A DNA stretch of 64,000 bases, taken from contig JALIRH010000002.1 in assembly GCA_023055505.1 (NCBI GenBank), forward strand, positions 4,520,001-4,584,000, written 5' to 3'. Position 1 is the stretch's first letter, and every line of letters begins with the position of its first letter. The stretch comes from Callipepla californica brunnescens. Lineage: Eukaryota > Chordata > Aves > Galliformes > Odontophoridae. The translations under genes and the position numbers were made by a program. The notes under the pieces were generated by a model, which was not told where the DNA came from, searched no databases, and saw only the letters and a program-made list of their open reading frames with translations. This document shows, in pieces, positions 1 through 13,408 of this stretch.

Positions 1-1254
1 AACATTTCTACACTGATTTGCATCTGAGATCTGGAAGTTTAAGAAAAAAACCAAATATTTGGAAATAAATCTTTTTTTTCCATGTCCCTTAACCATTACC
101 CCTCCTCTTAATCAATCTAGGATGTAGAATTTATGACTGAACCAATTAAGTCTTTTGCAGAAAATGTCTCTAGGTTAAATTTGTAAATCAATAAATTGCA
201 AAGAAAACACATGGCAAATAGTTCAAGACTGGAGAGTTTTTACAAAGTAAAACAGGTTAATACTTTTATATAAGTTTTGAATTTTGGCTGAGTGATAAAA
301 CAAGCAGGACTTTGCCTAAGACAGCTGAATCCTCTCTATTGATAAGAAGGGTCTTGGCATCTTGTTGCAGGTTCTTAACAACTTTGGTAAATATTTAAAG
401 CATACTGATTAAAAATTAATACGGCAATGATCCCTGGTGAAATGAAATAATTGAGCCTCTAGGCACTACCATCATAATACAGCTAATTAGAATCATATCA
501 GAGAAATGCAGACCAAAGAACAAACTTCTGATACTGGCTCCGTAGGACACTATAATCCATTGGTCTATTTGGACTGCTTTGATCTTTGCTCAGCTGATGG
601 AGATATCTGAGCACCAAAGGAAACAGCGAAAACACCAGTACTGATTCTGTTTTCCACTGACGTCCTCTTCTGTTCATTTTTTCCTCCACTTTCATGAGCA
701 TCACCTGCTATCTGTTAGAAATTCCAGGATCTTTTCTATTGGTTTGGAAATTCATTCTGTTTTCCTTCTTTACTTGAAAACCCAAACCTCTCTGGATGCA
801 GAGGATGCAGGAGCTGCCGCAACACCTGGAAAGCAGGAGCTGAGCCCCATCCTTTACCACGAGCTCCCACAGCTGTGTGGCTCTGAGCAATTCATTGTAG
901 CAGAGAAAGTGCAACTGGCAGCTATGTCAGATTGTGTTAACCCACAGAAGGACAGGTAGTGAGTGGGTTTCTACAGGAACTATTTATCCTTTTGGCCATA
1001 AAACTCCCACTGCTGTGGAAGTTTGCAGTCCACTCACAGACTGGATTATATTTTTCCCTATTTCTTTTGATTGCAAAACCATGCTGTTTAGGATGACCTT
1101 GCCTAAGCAAGAACTGACTTGCTGTAAATAAAGCAAGAAATACTTCATTTCAACAATCCAAGCAACTTGTCCCAATCATGTTTTCCAGGGGCTGCTCTAT
1201 GAATTCTTTGAAGTTGTGGGTCCTTGTTTTCAACCAGCTGGGAAAGGCTAGGAA

Positions 1255-1540
1255 AGACAGAGGAGAGACTTTCCAAAAAGGGGGAATGGTTTAAACTAAA
1301 AGAGGGAAAACTCAGGTTAGATTTTAGGAAGAAATTCTTTACTTATAGAGTAGTGAGGCACTGGAAAAAGTTGCACAGAGAAGTTGTGGATCCCCATCCC
1401 TGGAAGTGTTCAATGCCATGCTGGATGGATGGGGTAACCTGATTTAGGGGTTGGCAACACGGTTAATGGCAGGGGGTCTGGAAATGGATGATCTTTAAGG
1501 TCTCTTCCAACCCAAGCAATTATTTGAATCTTTGCTTCTC
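1255..1540 (+). mobile_element. CR1 LINE 3' end fragment
   Basis: It shows the usual CR1 order: 'gggggaatggttt..aaactaaaag', 'gaagaaattctttac', 'gaggcactgga', 'gatgatctttaaggtc' and a decayed octamer tail. 5' truncated. Confidence 0.9.
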
Positions 1541-2082
1541 TGAGGCTGCTTACCTGGGATTTCTGCTTAAGTTAATGTGCTTTTCTTGCATAAGATGGAT
1601 GCGGTGCTCTGCAAAGCTGTTGTCTCTCCCAACCCCTGAACTTCCAGTCTCATCCCTTGGCTTTTTTCTACCATGGCAACATTCCTTCTGTACAGTCTGT
1701 TTAATATAGTCTGGGTAGTTGGAATATAACAGAACATTTGTTATAGTAAATGGGACAATAAATGTCTGAGGTTATGACGAGCAGAAAAGTCAAGGTATTT
1801 ATCAAATTGCCATGGGAAATAGCTTTGCCAAGCATTAAGTAATAAACTTTCAATTATCACTTTTATACTCCTACTGCTGAACACTTTTCAGATCAGATTT
1901 GCTTGTGTTGGTTCAAATAGGGTGAGTGGTAAAGTTTTGCTATGATTAGAAAGGAGAAGGATGTCGTTGTATGTACAAATGTACTAAAATTCATGGCTGT
2001 GCATTGTGTTTCTGAGTGTGGGGTTTCTTTTATTATTTTTCATTTTTATTTGTTCGATTGTTTGGTTTAGCACTTCTTTCCC

Positions 2083-2113
2083 TTTTTTATTTTATTTTAT
2101 TTTTATTTTTTAT
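2083..2113. repeat. (TTTTA)n simple repeat
   Basis: Imperfect run of TTTTA/TTTTTA units. Confidence 0.8.
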
Positions 2114-2623
2114 TGGGAACTTCTCCCCTTCTCCCGACTCTGGATTAATGGACCAACATGCTGATTTTGAGGATTTTAGGATAATCCAATAAACAGCTCT
2201 TAGGAAGGTACTTTACTTTAGATGTGAAAAGATGATTGTGCTTGGTTGTTGTTGCTTTTATCACTGCAGTATCATCCTCTGCCTGATCTGAAATTCCCAG
2301 CTATAGATCAGCTTCTCTGTCATCTTTGTGACAAAAGATAGGAGGATTACCTTCTCCTGGATGCTCTGTTTGACAGGCTAACCACCAAAACATACTGTAT
2401 TTAACATCTACCCTTTACTTGATTTCAGTGAAAATCAAGTGAAGTCTAGGTGAATTTTTCTGTAGGAGCAGCATTTCTGTGTCAGTTGGTAAGGAAAAGT
2501 ACAAAAGGAAAAAATCCTCAAAACCAAAATAGCTAGGTGAAAGGAAAGGTCAAAGGTAGTTGCTTAGATCATGAAGAGGTATCGATAAGATGGTGAAAAT
2601 TCTTGATAATTCACTACTGAGGC

Positions 2624-2678
2624 AAAATAAAATAAAATAAAATAAAATAAAATAAAATAAAATAAAATAAAATAAAAT
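2624..2678. repeat. (AAAAT)11 pentanucleotide microsatellite
   Basis: About eleven uninterrupted AAAAT units. It is complementary in sequence to the TTTTA run about 510 bp upstream. Likely polymorphic in length. Confidence 0.95.
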
Positions 2679-2915
2679 GGAAATCAGAGATAGGAAGTAG
2701 TAGGAAATTAATTGTGAAAAAAAGAACAGAAAATTGCTATGCCATTGTGCTGTGTGCTATCAACAGTGCACATGCACCTTAGATATGGATTGTGTTTGTG
2801 TCTCCTCTGTCTCAAAAAGAGCACAGAGTAGGGAAAAAGTCATCACAAACATGTAGTAGTTTTACAAAGAGAGGCTGATAGACTGTATTGAGCTTGGAGG
2901 GGAAAAACTGCATTA

Positions 2916-3094
2916 CTGTGAGAATGACAGAGCGCTGAAACAAAGTGCCTAGGGATGGTCATGGAGTCTCCTCTGGAGAAATTCTCAACGCTCCTGTATG
3001 CTTTCCTGCTCAGCCATACTTTAGGGAACCTGCTTTAGAAGGGGAGTTAGACTAGACAATTTTCAGAGGTCCCTTCCTACCCCTATGATTCTGT
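2916..3094 (+). mobile_element. CR1 3' end fragment
   Basis: It carries decayed 'gacagagc.ctgaaaca', 'ggagtctcctctggaga', 'ctgctttagaaggggagttagactaga' and 'aggtcccttcctacccctatgattctgtg', the 3' end of a CR1 of the 'ggagtctcc' type. Confidence 0.8.
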
Positions 3095-4340
3095 GGGAGC
3101 TGGAACTTAACAACAGTGGGCTGGTGAGAAGGAGGATGACTCTATACTTGTACTTTCTCTCTTGGTCTCTTGAAACCATACTGTAGGCCTAGATGCACCT
3201 TAGTTTTGGTTGTTTATGAATGTGCTTGTGGCACTGGTGCTCTGTTCACTGCTTTTCTCCTGATCTGCTCCTAGCAAACAATTTACTGCCTACACATAGT
3301 TATAAAATAAAGATGATACTGTGAGTTAACTTCCCAGGAGCGTATGGAGTAGAAGTACTACTAAAGTTTCCATATGATCAAGTTTTGCACAACTACTAAG
3401 TTTTGCCACTGATATTTTTTCATTTCTACTAAGAATACGAATGGAGTACACTGCTTCATACCGGAGTCTTTGCATGTAAGCATTCATAGGTTTAATCAGA
3501 AAAAGTCCCACATGGTCAGTTGCTACTGACATATCCCAGAGTCATTTTAGCCATGCTCCATAATCTTCTGAGGTGCAGAATCAAACTTTTCTCCTCTTCA
3601 GAGTGAATACTTTCCCCATCTTACATAGCACTGTTGCAGTGTTTAACACCTGCTCTATCTGGAATCTGCTCCAGCACCTGGATGCTTAGCCAGCAGCTCA
3701 CAGGCAGCCTTTGTAAAAGCAGAATCTTTCAAAACTAGTTTGTTAAAAGCATGTTCCTCAGAAGCTTTCTGGTGTGCTGAATTCCCACTGAAATCCAGCA
3801 TGTTCTTTTATACCTCTGAAATAGCTGGTGATTTCAGAGGGAGTCTGTGATGTGCTGTTTCTGTAGAATTATAACCTTACCAGCTGTATCATCACTAAAA
3901 GACTTATTTCGAATAAAGACTGTGTCATAAATGAGGTGTTCAAAGACTGAAAGTTCCAGCTGCAGCTTCCTAACTGTGCCTGCTACCAAAAGTCATACTT
4001 CCCAGGAAACTGCTACCACCTATATAGATGGTCCTTCATTTAAAATACACTAGCTGTACAGAACTTGAAATCCTTAGTGAGGATTTTTGTTGCTTTCTAA
4101 TACAGTACTTGCTATTTCCAATGATGAGGTTCCTGGGAGATGAATTACTGCAGCTAGATCTATGAAGACTGAGAATTCTGTCATACTTATGTCCCTTTGT
4201 CCTGCTTTGGAAGCTTTACCCCCTTGCCAAGAAAAGGAAAGATAGGAGATACCTGGAGTTCATAGTTCAGCTTATTGGCTGAAATATTAACAAAAGGGGC
4301 TTTTTGCTAAAGAAGGATTTTGAAAACTCCTAGCACAAGT

Positions 4341-4498
4341 ATCTTTTGGAGGTGTACAAAGCGAGGTTGGATGAGGCCCAGGGCAGACTGATCTGGTACC
4401 TGATTTAGTGGGTGGTAACCATTCCCATGGCAGGGTGGTTGGAACTAAATCTTTGAGGTCCCTCTCAACCCAAGCCATTCTCTGATTCTATCATTCTG
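4341..4498 (+). mobile_element. CR1 3' end fragment
   Basis: 'ggaggtgtacaaagcgaggttggatgag', 'tagtgggtggtaacc', 'catggcagggtggttggaacta' and an ending of octamer-like 'ttctctgattctatcattct'. Confidence 0.85.
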
Positions 4499-5193
4499 CA
4501 GCTTGTACTCCAACAGAGAAACTTGTGGTGGAAAGCTGAGAGTGACAGACTCTCTTAGAGCATCAGGACTAAAACTGTTGAAGACAAAGGCAGGAGTGTA
4601 AATGTAGGAGTTGCAGTGTTTAACCAGATGAGGCATAAGGTGGGGAGATACAGCAATAACGGTGCTGACTATGCTTAAGCTTTGCCTCTCCCCACTGATC
4701 TTTAGGGCCCCCCTTTGGTTCCCCAAACAGCCTTCATTTCAGGTTGGGGTGATAATATTCCTAGCCACCATGTTTGCTCTTGTCTGAGTGTTTTAAGCAT
4801 GCCCAGACGAGGCCTGGTCAAGGCATTAAAAAGATGCATGTTTTGAAGCTGCCTTGTCCCATTTAGCAGTGAACAGGTAACAGATCTGCTCAGTCCTGAC
4901 AAACTGATGTTGCTTGGGTATTGTACAAAACTGCAGGTGTCAGGGGAGCTTTGTCAGAGAAAACATTGGATGAGGTGCAAGAAGTGTAGACTGTATCCTA
5001 ATCTTAGCTTTAGCGATGCAGGGCTTTAAATTTCAAATGAGTCATTATGTGCTTCTGGATTTTAAATATTGGAAAATTTTGAGCTTTTTATTATGCCAAA
5101 AAAAAAAAAAAAAAGAAGCAATGAAAAACAATTTGGAGTTCATTTTCTTTGCAGATGATTTTACAGGAGCAGCAACTGGGATAAAGCAGAAGC

Positions 5194-5235
5194 TGATTTT
5201 ACTTCAAAAAAGGTTGATTTTACTTCAAAAGGAGT
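5194..5235. repeat. 21-bp tandem duplication
   Basis: TGATTTTACTTCAAAA occurs twice with a period of 21 bp. Confidence 0.7.
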
Positions 5236-6973
5236 TGTTTCAGATTTAAATCAGTGTACTATTATGTTCCAAGGGTTAATTACAAATTGTTACTCTGTGC
5301 CTGTGGGGCTTATTAAAATGGGTCTTCTGCCTCAGCTGAATATTCTCAGAACACTAATTGCAATCATATAGGAAAAATATGAACCAAATGGACAAAAGTA
5401 CAACTTTTACAATTTTTTATCCAAAAGAGATTCCTTTACCTTTTCTCCTCTTTATGTCTAATAATGGATCCAAGATATATTCTGAAATCAAGTGGTTAAT
5501 TTTAGAAATGCTTTGATCTTTTCTTGATGCTGCTGTATGGATTTGGCAGAGGAAAGTGTATTATTTGTTTCAGAGCACAATTTCAAATTTGCATTGAGCT
5601 GAAAGGATCAATAATAAATTCCACCACAAACTGTGAATCTTCTGATGCTTTTCTAAATGAAATATAGTTTTGTGTCAGGGATATTTTTATGCCTCTGGCA
5701 TAGAAATCATGTTTTTCAGGAGCCTCGGCTGCAGAAATAATGACTCTTTATAGGAGAACAGAGAAGGCTAAATTATTTTAAAGATATAGTGGGAAATGTC
5801 CTCTCATGGCATAAGTAGGCAAAAAACTCTTGGTCCCCAGCTGTCCTGATACGCACTGGCTAAGCATCTGACTTCCATGAGAAATATTCCAGGTATCTTG
5901 TGGTTCAGATTACCTGCTGTTTGATAATTAGGGCTTTTTATACAGTAGCAACCTACAAACCCATTCAGCCTGACAGATTCGTGAGAGCACTTTTTGTAAT
6001 TGTCAGAACTTTTTGTACCTTCTGATCTCAACAGTGACATGAAGCCATATGCAAAATTTTTTAAATAGCCATTTTATTGCTTTGGGTGGAAGCGGGACCT
6101 CTTCTGTTTTATTCACGGCCAAATTAAAAATGTTTCACAAGGGAGCCACAGAATTCAAGCAATATTTTAAAACATTGACAAAGACAGTTTTTTTTTTTTT
6201 CTGGCTTAGCATGTGCATGGAATAAGATTATATGCAATAAGTAGTGTTCAGTATAACTCATTTTACAGCTGAGTATATCGCTTTGCGCGTGCAAGTAGGA
6301 ACAAAACAAAGCAAACAAACGAACCAGTTCCAACATATGGTATTGCAAGTTGTTCTATGTAAAATAAAGAAATCTGGAAAGGTCAAAGTCTACGCTGTGG
6401 CAGAAGGAAGTGTATGCCATTAAATGTATTATTCAGCTTGCAAAGTACTGACACTGCTTTTGAATTGAATGGAGATGGTGTCAGAGTTCACTCGATATTT
6501 TAGATGCTCAGCATCAAATTTATGTGAGGAGCTAGATTGTTAAATTAAGAGTCTTTCGTGCTCTCTAGTGCACACAGTGTTGCTATTGATAACATCTTAA
6601 CTATGACCTCCTATGCAGTTCTGGAGTAGGAAGAGGGATATAGTGCTTTCAGTCTTCTCATTTTTCTGATCTCCCTGAATAGGTATTTAGCACTCATCGA
6701 CAGAGTAAGAACCTGTTCTCTTGATGCCAGTGTGACCAGAATTATATCCAACATAGTTACTTTTACTGCAATCAATACATTCCAGGAATCGCTAGGCTAT
6801 TACTCAGTGTGTGATGCTGTCTTTGCTGCCAAGATTTTATCTCAGAAGACACACAGATGGCATGTTTCTGCACATAAACACAAAGTAAAAAGTGCTGGAG
6901 CAGCATGAAACATGCTCATCCTGCAAGAAATCCTGCAAGCAGAACTCAGCCAACATGAACTCTCTTTTGAAGG

Positions 6974-7192
6974 ATAGAATCATGGAGTCATAGTCATGGA
7001 ATTGTCCGAGTTGGAAGGGACCTTTAAATAGGTGACTCCATTCTGACTCCCCTGCAGTGATGAGGGACATCTACAGATAGATCAGGTTGCTCTCAGCTCC
7101 GTCCAGCCTGACCTTGAATGTCTCCAGGGTCAGGGCATGCACTGCCTGCCTGGGAAGACCCAGCCGCAGCTCTCTCTGTCCTCATAGAGAAG
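6974..7192 (-). mobile_element. CR1 3' end fragment
   Basis: On the plus strand it opens with 'atagaatcatggagtcatag', then 'gagttggaagggacc', 'gagggacatctaca' and 'ctgaccttgaatgtctccaggg': the reverse complement of a CR1 3' end. Confidence 0.85.
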
Positions 7193-10100
7193 GTGTTCTG
7201 TCCCTTGGATCAAGGCATAATTCTAGACTAATGAAATGTATATCCTGGCCAACAATATATTTTCTTCCTTTGGGACACGTGCGTTGCTTGGCTGTTCTGA
7301 AGCACAACACACACAATCAGGAAACACTCTACCCTCTCTATGTCTTCAGTTGAGATGTTGTGGAAACACGACTTCATTCTCCTGAGGACAGAAGATGCAA
7401 ATAGCTTGGATTGCCTGTCTTCGTGTGTTTCATTATGATATTTACTCAAATGCAGGAGAACAGAACATTTCCCAGCTTGCTTTTTATGGCTGGATGAAAT
7501 TACAGGCCTGCCATAGTTGTGTGTTCTGTCTGTTCTCCTGATTCTCAGTGCTGTGTGAGAATTACATTCTGTGGATGTCTGGTTGCTAATACAAGGATGA
7601 AATCTGAAATCTGTAATGACGATTTACTCAATACATGTTCAAGATTATGATTAAAACTCTGAAGGCCTTGCTGAGACTCTGCTTCCTAATATTACACTGT
7701 TTTCAGTTTTAGAGCTCTTTCTCAGGGAGGTAAGCCACTGAAAACTGATGATGATTACTCAAGTTCAAGAAAATAAGCCTTTATGTTATCCTGCCCAGAA
7801 TGATAGGCCATCACTCCTGGGGAAGAAGGGGCTTGCTGCTTTTTTACTTTGTTCTAACAGTAATTCACATTTCCTTACCACAGAAGAGCACCAAAATGTT
7901 CTCCAGAACGTGTAGAATTCATTTCTGTCTCTGAGCTGAAGAAGATGACTATTTTGTAGCAACAAAATTAGTAATAGTTTTGCAAGAGAGAATATGGCAG
8001 TGGAAAATTCATATTACTGTAAATACAATTCCCTAAATTGGGAGTTAGCTGAAGGGTACTGGCATTTCTTCCTGTGAATTAACAGGGTTCATTTTCATAA
8101 TACAATCCCTGTTACACGTAGAGTACTTTTTGCTGTTGTTTAATCTTAACTCTCCTTTATACAGTGTCACTGGATATTAGTGAAACATAAAGAAAATGAA
8201 CAAATGGGATTCCATTTAATATTACTAATACTGATGGATCTGAAGTTCATATATAAAGCCCCTAGTTCACTTTTTTGATCCATTTTTAAATCCCATTATT
8301 TCTTCTTCTGTTTTTGACATCCTGTCTATAGTCAAAATTCTATTTAAATGCCCAGCAGTAGTTTTTTTTTTTTTTGTCTGTTGCGTGTATCACTGAAAAT
8401 TCTGTTTCCTTCTAAGGGATTATTTTGACTTCTGTTTTGGAAACCAGTGAGAAGAAGCTATTTAAAATTTAGTTTCAAGTGCACCTTAGGTACCCAGAGA
8501 TAGGTGTAGATGTCTGGTGATATTTCTGAGAGGCAAGTGTCTAGTTTTTAATCTCTACACACTATTGCAGAAGTGGGATTTCTTACCTATCTTTAAAAAG
8601 CCTACATCAGATATGAGCACTGAGATTCCCCTGCTAGATGAAGGGTGTGACTCATTTCAGTGTAAAATGGATGTAGAAAAATGGGTCAGAGGAATGTCTT
8701 TTAAAAGTGTCTGGTTTTGTTTTTTTTTTTTTCTATTTGCTAGACAAGCAACCTATATTAGACATAGACGATATAAATACCTAAAATAGGTGAGACGAAT
8801 TTCATTTGAGAATGGGGTGCATTCGTAAATTGAGACACCTGCATTTGGGTGTTAGTGTACAGATCATATATACATAGGACCAAGTGTTTAAGCTTCCACT
8901 TCAACCATGAAATGCAATCACAAGAAGTGAAATGACTTTAGCTTGGTTTCTGTTTCAGGATAAGCTGAGTTGTTGTCTAGGCTTTTTTTTTTTTTTTTTG
9001 CTTGTAGGCTGTAGAGAAGCATTCAGCTGCCATTTGAGATGCTTTAGGATGTCTCATCTGTCTTCAGCTGCTGCTTCAAAAGGCTGCTTCAACAGAACTC
9101 ATCTACATCATAGGTCAGCTGCCAGTTGTGTCTGATTTTATACCTTCACGTGATATCTCTATGTTTAGATATTGCAATCTCTCCCAAGGCATCTAATTGG
9201 TCTTAAAAATAGAGCTCTAGAACTTTCATATCTAGTGTAATGGAAGAAAATAGTACCAGTTTGTCATTCTGGCTACGCATTTGGGTGTGAAATATATCCC
9301 AAATTACCCTTTTCCCAAAGAAGCTCACTTGGATTTAAATTTGCTGGGGTCAAAATTAGAGATGAAAACAGAATTGCTTCTAAAAAGGTAATAAAAAGAC
9401 CTTGGAGGCTCATTGCATCTTGTTGATTTTCAGATCAGACTTGAACTATTTCCTCGCACAGCAAGCTAGTGTCTAAAATTCAAACTGAGATGCAAACATG
9501 AAGTCAGTTTCCATCCTGCAGGCACTTCAACCCTATGGTTGTGTGTTGCGCAAGCCAAGTAATGCTTCTAAAAAAATTTGCAAAATCTTTGACTTCTTCA
9601 TCTAGATCCTATACAACAAAGGTAAAATGAGGTCATGGGAAATCCAATAAATCTATTGGGTTTTCTTTATGTTTTATTAAGTCGTACATAGCACTGTGTG
9701 CACCATAAGTTCTCCTTGTGTTGTATGTACTGATAGTATTTCTAATATAAAACCAATGGGGATTCATGTGTTACCAAGAATCAGGCTATGAAAAACCTGC
9801 AGCAGTAGTGCCAACATTTGTTCTAAATATGCCTGAACAGGAATATTAACATGACAGGGACGTTTATTTAGGTGTTGCTGTACCTATTTTTGCATATAGA
9901 TTTCTGGCTAACTACGTAATCTTGACTTCAGTTTCATGCACACCTCACCTTTTTATTTGGAGACTGAAGAAAGGCCCTTTGCTTGTTATAGCATAGATTC
10001 CTGATCTGTGCCTTGCATTCATGTCTCATGTTACTCTGGAAGCTTCTAAGATGCTCGCCTAAGATGCATCTTCATTTTTAAGAGACCTTGAATGTTCTCC

Positions 10101-10815
10101 ATTGTGGTATATACAAACAGGATGCACAAAAATTTAGCAGGTTCAGGATTTGGAGTCTAGCCCTCTGTAGCAAACTTGTCTACTTAGGAAATAATGTAAA
10201 TAATTTTAAAATGTCACTATAAGCAAATGACCTCATGAGTTTGTGTGCCAGAGGAATGGAGTTGTATTTCAGTCTGACATAAAACTAAAAAGTTAACTGC
10301 TTCTTCTGGTTTGCTAGAGTCATTTTATTGTGGGTTTTTCTTTTTTTTTTTTTTTTCAGTAGCTTGGATTGTGATCGTGTATCACACAACATTGTGTGAT
10401 ATGTGTGTCATTATATATTTTCATCAAGATATGCTTGTCCCTGGAATTGCACTTTAGCAGTGAAATGGGAACAAAGAAATATTTCTGGATGCAGTTTGGT
10501 CACAGTGTGTACACGGTGTTGGCTGGGTGATTCACTTAATTTTGCTATTATCCCACACAGTGAAAAGGGCGAGGAGGGCACATTTTCATTTCTTTTTCTT
10601 CTTTTTCCTCCAAGATGAGAAATGTAATTTATTTGTTTATTTATTTTGAACTTGATGAATATATCTAGACGTACACCAGTGTCTTTTTGTGTTTTTATTA
10701 AATGGATATCTAGTGTTACAAAGACATCAGAATGAGGTGATCAGCAGCAAATCAAATGCAGAAGGCACCCTTTGACCTCTTACCATCTGAAAGCACTTTG
10801 TGTTTTGCAGATGGC

Positions 10816-10986
10816 TGAGCACTGTCATTGCTTGTCCAGAGAGACTGTGAAGTTTCCTCCTTGGAGATCTTCACAAGATCGACATGGGCCTGGGCACCCT
10901 GCATTAGGTGGGTGTCCCTTCTTGAGCAGAGGTTGAATCATATGGATCTACAGCTCCCATCCAACCTCAGACATTCTAGAATTCTG
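10816..10986 (+). mobile_element. Decayed CR1 3' end fragment
   Basis: 'gagcactgtcattgcttgtcc' corresponds to CR1 'gagcactggaacaggctgcc'. Downstream are 'gcctgggcaccctg', 'gaggttgaatcatatggatct' and 'cccatccaacctc'. Strongly diverged. Confidence 0.7.
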
Positions 10987-11499
10987 TCCAAGAGTGGCAG
11001 AACTAAAACAACAAGGCAGGTCTGTAGGGTCCTCATCTGTTCTCACAATGGCAGAACAAGAGCACTTGTTTCCGAGGAGCAAGACACAACTCCAACTGAA
11101 TCACTTTAGAAAGCAGCATGACCTCAGAAGCCTCATTTGAAAGGGGAAAGTTTCTCCCCATCCCATGGCTCAGCATGGTACTCTTGTCTGGGTATACAGC
11201 TGTTAGCAGTGCAGTTCTGTCTGATTTTAGTAAGAAATATCTCCTGCTGCCATCTGCCTAGACTCTTGCAAACTGAGAGCTATGTCTAAATGGTGGTCCT
11301 TTTGATCTCAGTGTATAGGTACCTTGTTTTAAACCAGCTCATTTGGACACTGGTGGCAGTGCAAGCTATGGCAGCATGTGGTTCATTACAGGCTGAAAAA
11401 CTACTGCAGAAAGGGAGTGCATTTTCCTGTTCTGTGTACCATGCTGCTACCACCAGACTGCTATCTGCATCAGATATGTGCACTTTATTGCTGTGTTAC

Positions 11500-12137
11500 A
11501 CAAAATTGCAGTGTGCTGGGGCACAGAGTCTGCTCACGTATCCTGGGCTGCTTCAACAGAGGAATAACCAGCCAACAGCAAGAGGGAGGGGATTGTCCCC
11601 CTTTACTCTGCTCTTCTAAGGCCTTATCTGGAGTACTGTGCCCAGGTCTGGGACCACCAGCACAGAAGGATGTGGAGCTGTTGGAGCAGGTCCAGAAGAG
11701 GGGCCATAAAGATGATCAGAAGGCTGGATCACCTCTCCTTTAAAGAAAGGTTGAGGAAATTGGGTATATTTAGCTTGTAGAAAAGATCTCATTGCAGCCT
11801 TTCAGTACTCCTGCTTACAGGAAGGAGAGGGACTGACTTTTTACATGGTGTGACAGTAATAGGACAAGGGGGAACGGCTTTAAACTAAAAGAGTGAGAAT
11901 TTATGTTAGATGTTCAGAAGGAATTCTTTACTCAGACTGTGGCGAGGCACTGGCACAGGTTGCCCACAGAAGCTGTGTTTGCCCCATCCTTGGAGGTGTT
12001 CAAGGCCAGAGTGAATGGGGCCTTGGGCAGCCTGATTTTGTGGGTGTCATTTCTTCCCATGGCAGGTGGCTGGAACTAGATGATCTTTAAGGTCCCTTCC
12101 AGTCTAAGCCATTATTTGATTCTGTGTGATTCTGCAA
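11500..12137 (+). mobile_element. CR1 fragment, about 640 bp, with 3' tail
   Basis: It runs from the 'atcctgggctgcttcaa' region through 'ggattgtccccctttactctgctc', 'tggagtactgtgcccaggtctggg' and 'aagatgatcagaaggctgga' to the 3' end with octamer-like tail. Small indels break all frames. Confidence 0.95.
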
Positions 12138-12984
12138 TTCCTGCTTACAGACAGTTTAACATGCTCTGTAGTTAGACATTCTTGCTCTCCACACTGTTGT
12201 GATCATTCTTTGGTCACAAATGACCATTGCTGAGCAGTTAGAATTTTAATTTCCCCTTCATAGTGCTAGGAAGGCATATCTTCAATGGACATGGCAGGAT
12301 GACTGTACTGATGTACTACCTTTCTAGAAAGCTCCCTGTCTTTGCTGCCCAACTTTCCTTGGCTGGATGTACTTGGGCACAGGCAAAAAGGACTTCAGGG
12401 GAAAAACAGCCTGGGGTAGGTAAGTTTTTTCTTGTTAGCATATCTCCTTCCTCTTCAGGTGCTGTTCACTGTTCAGCTACTCAAGTGAGTTTGTTAAGGA
12501 CAACATCAGAGACAACATGTAGGTGCTTTGGAGAATTAATGAGTCGCAGAACGTGATAGGTTGCTGGTGCCACCAGCGCTCTGAAGGGAAATCCAGCTCC
12601 TTCTCCATCAGAACTGCAAGAGCTCTGCATTTATCTTACAAACCCTTACACAATTGCATAAGAGTCATTAGCTGTATGAGATGACAGAGCAATGTGATTG
12701 TGCTGTGAATGAAGGTTTGTCAGGGAAGGCTTGAGGGTTAGCTATACTGAGGTAATGGATATAAGAGCCAAAGTCTCCAGGAAAAATTACAGCCTGGCTG
12801 TGCAGGACCATCATACAGGTGAAGTTTACTAACATGCTGGCCTGAATTTGAGAAATAAGTGTTTTTCTGTTGTTCTGATAGACCGCTAGCCTAATTTAAT
12901 TTAGCAGCTGTATTTCAGGCCCTGTTGTGTTGGTCCCATGTCTAGCAATGCCTCACTTGGCCCCTTCTTCCTTTTTCAGAGATC

Positions 12985-13175
12985 AAGCAGTGCCATGACA
13001 AATAAATCAGCCTTTTCCTCTGTTTGTAAACCACTTAATTTAGCTCTTGCTCTACAGCAAAACCTGTTGCAGTTATTTATATCAACATGGCCCCAAGCAG
13101 TTAAAATAAGTCAACATTCTGATTATGGCTCTGCATATTTTATTGCTGATATTTATATATCTCTGTTCTAAACAA
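12985..13175. promoter_or_regulatory. Repeat-free block with forkhead and NKX-type motifs (candidate conserved noncoding element)
   Basis: It contains TGTTTGTAAAC (13021-13031), a strong forkhead-type site, directly joined to CACTTAA (13032-13038), an NKX2-type site, followed by homeobox-like TTAATTTAG. A 77-codon plus-strand frame runs through it (12938-13171) but shows no known domain. The character is that of a conserved noncoding element; this is inference. Confidence 0.2.
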
Positions 13176-13300
13176 GCACCTGTTCTTCCTTTGCCATGTT
13201 CCAGTTTAAAGTTAGTGTATGTTCAAAGAACGAAATAACTGTCATGATGGAAATTAGCCTACAGATTGTTATTTCTATAGCATCAAATATCCCTTGATGT

Positions 13301-13338
13301 GATTGTTTCAGACATGATTGTTTGACATGATTGTTTCA
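13301..13338. repeat. Short tandem repeat of a GACATGATTGTTT unit
   Basis: Two clear copies of GACATGATTGTTT, preceded by a partial third, GATTGTTTCA. Confidence 0.6.
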
Positions 13339-13385
13339 AAGTTCTCATGAAACTTGTTAAATATTTTAAATCTGAGGATGGCTAA

Positions 13386-13408
13386 ATATATATATATATA
13401 TATATATA
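13386..13408. repeat. (AT)n dinucleotide microsatellite
   Basis: Uninterrupted AT alternation of about 23 bp. Confidence 0.9.

Noticed and set aside
11290..11743. Overlapping plus-strand frames of 109 and 121 codons
   Set aside because: The right part is CR1 sequence and the left part has no known similarity; frames overlap each other.
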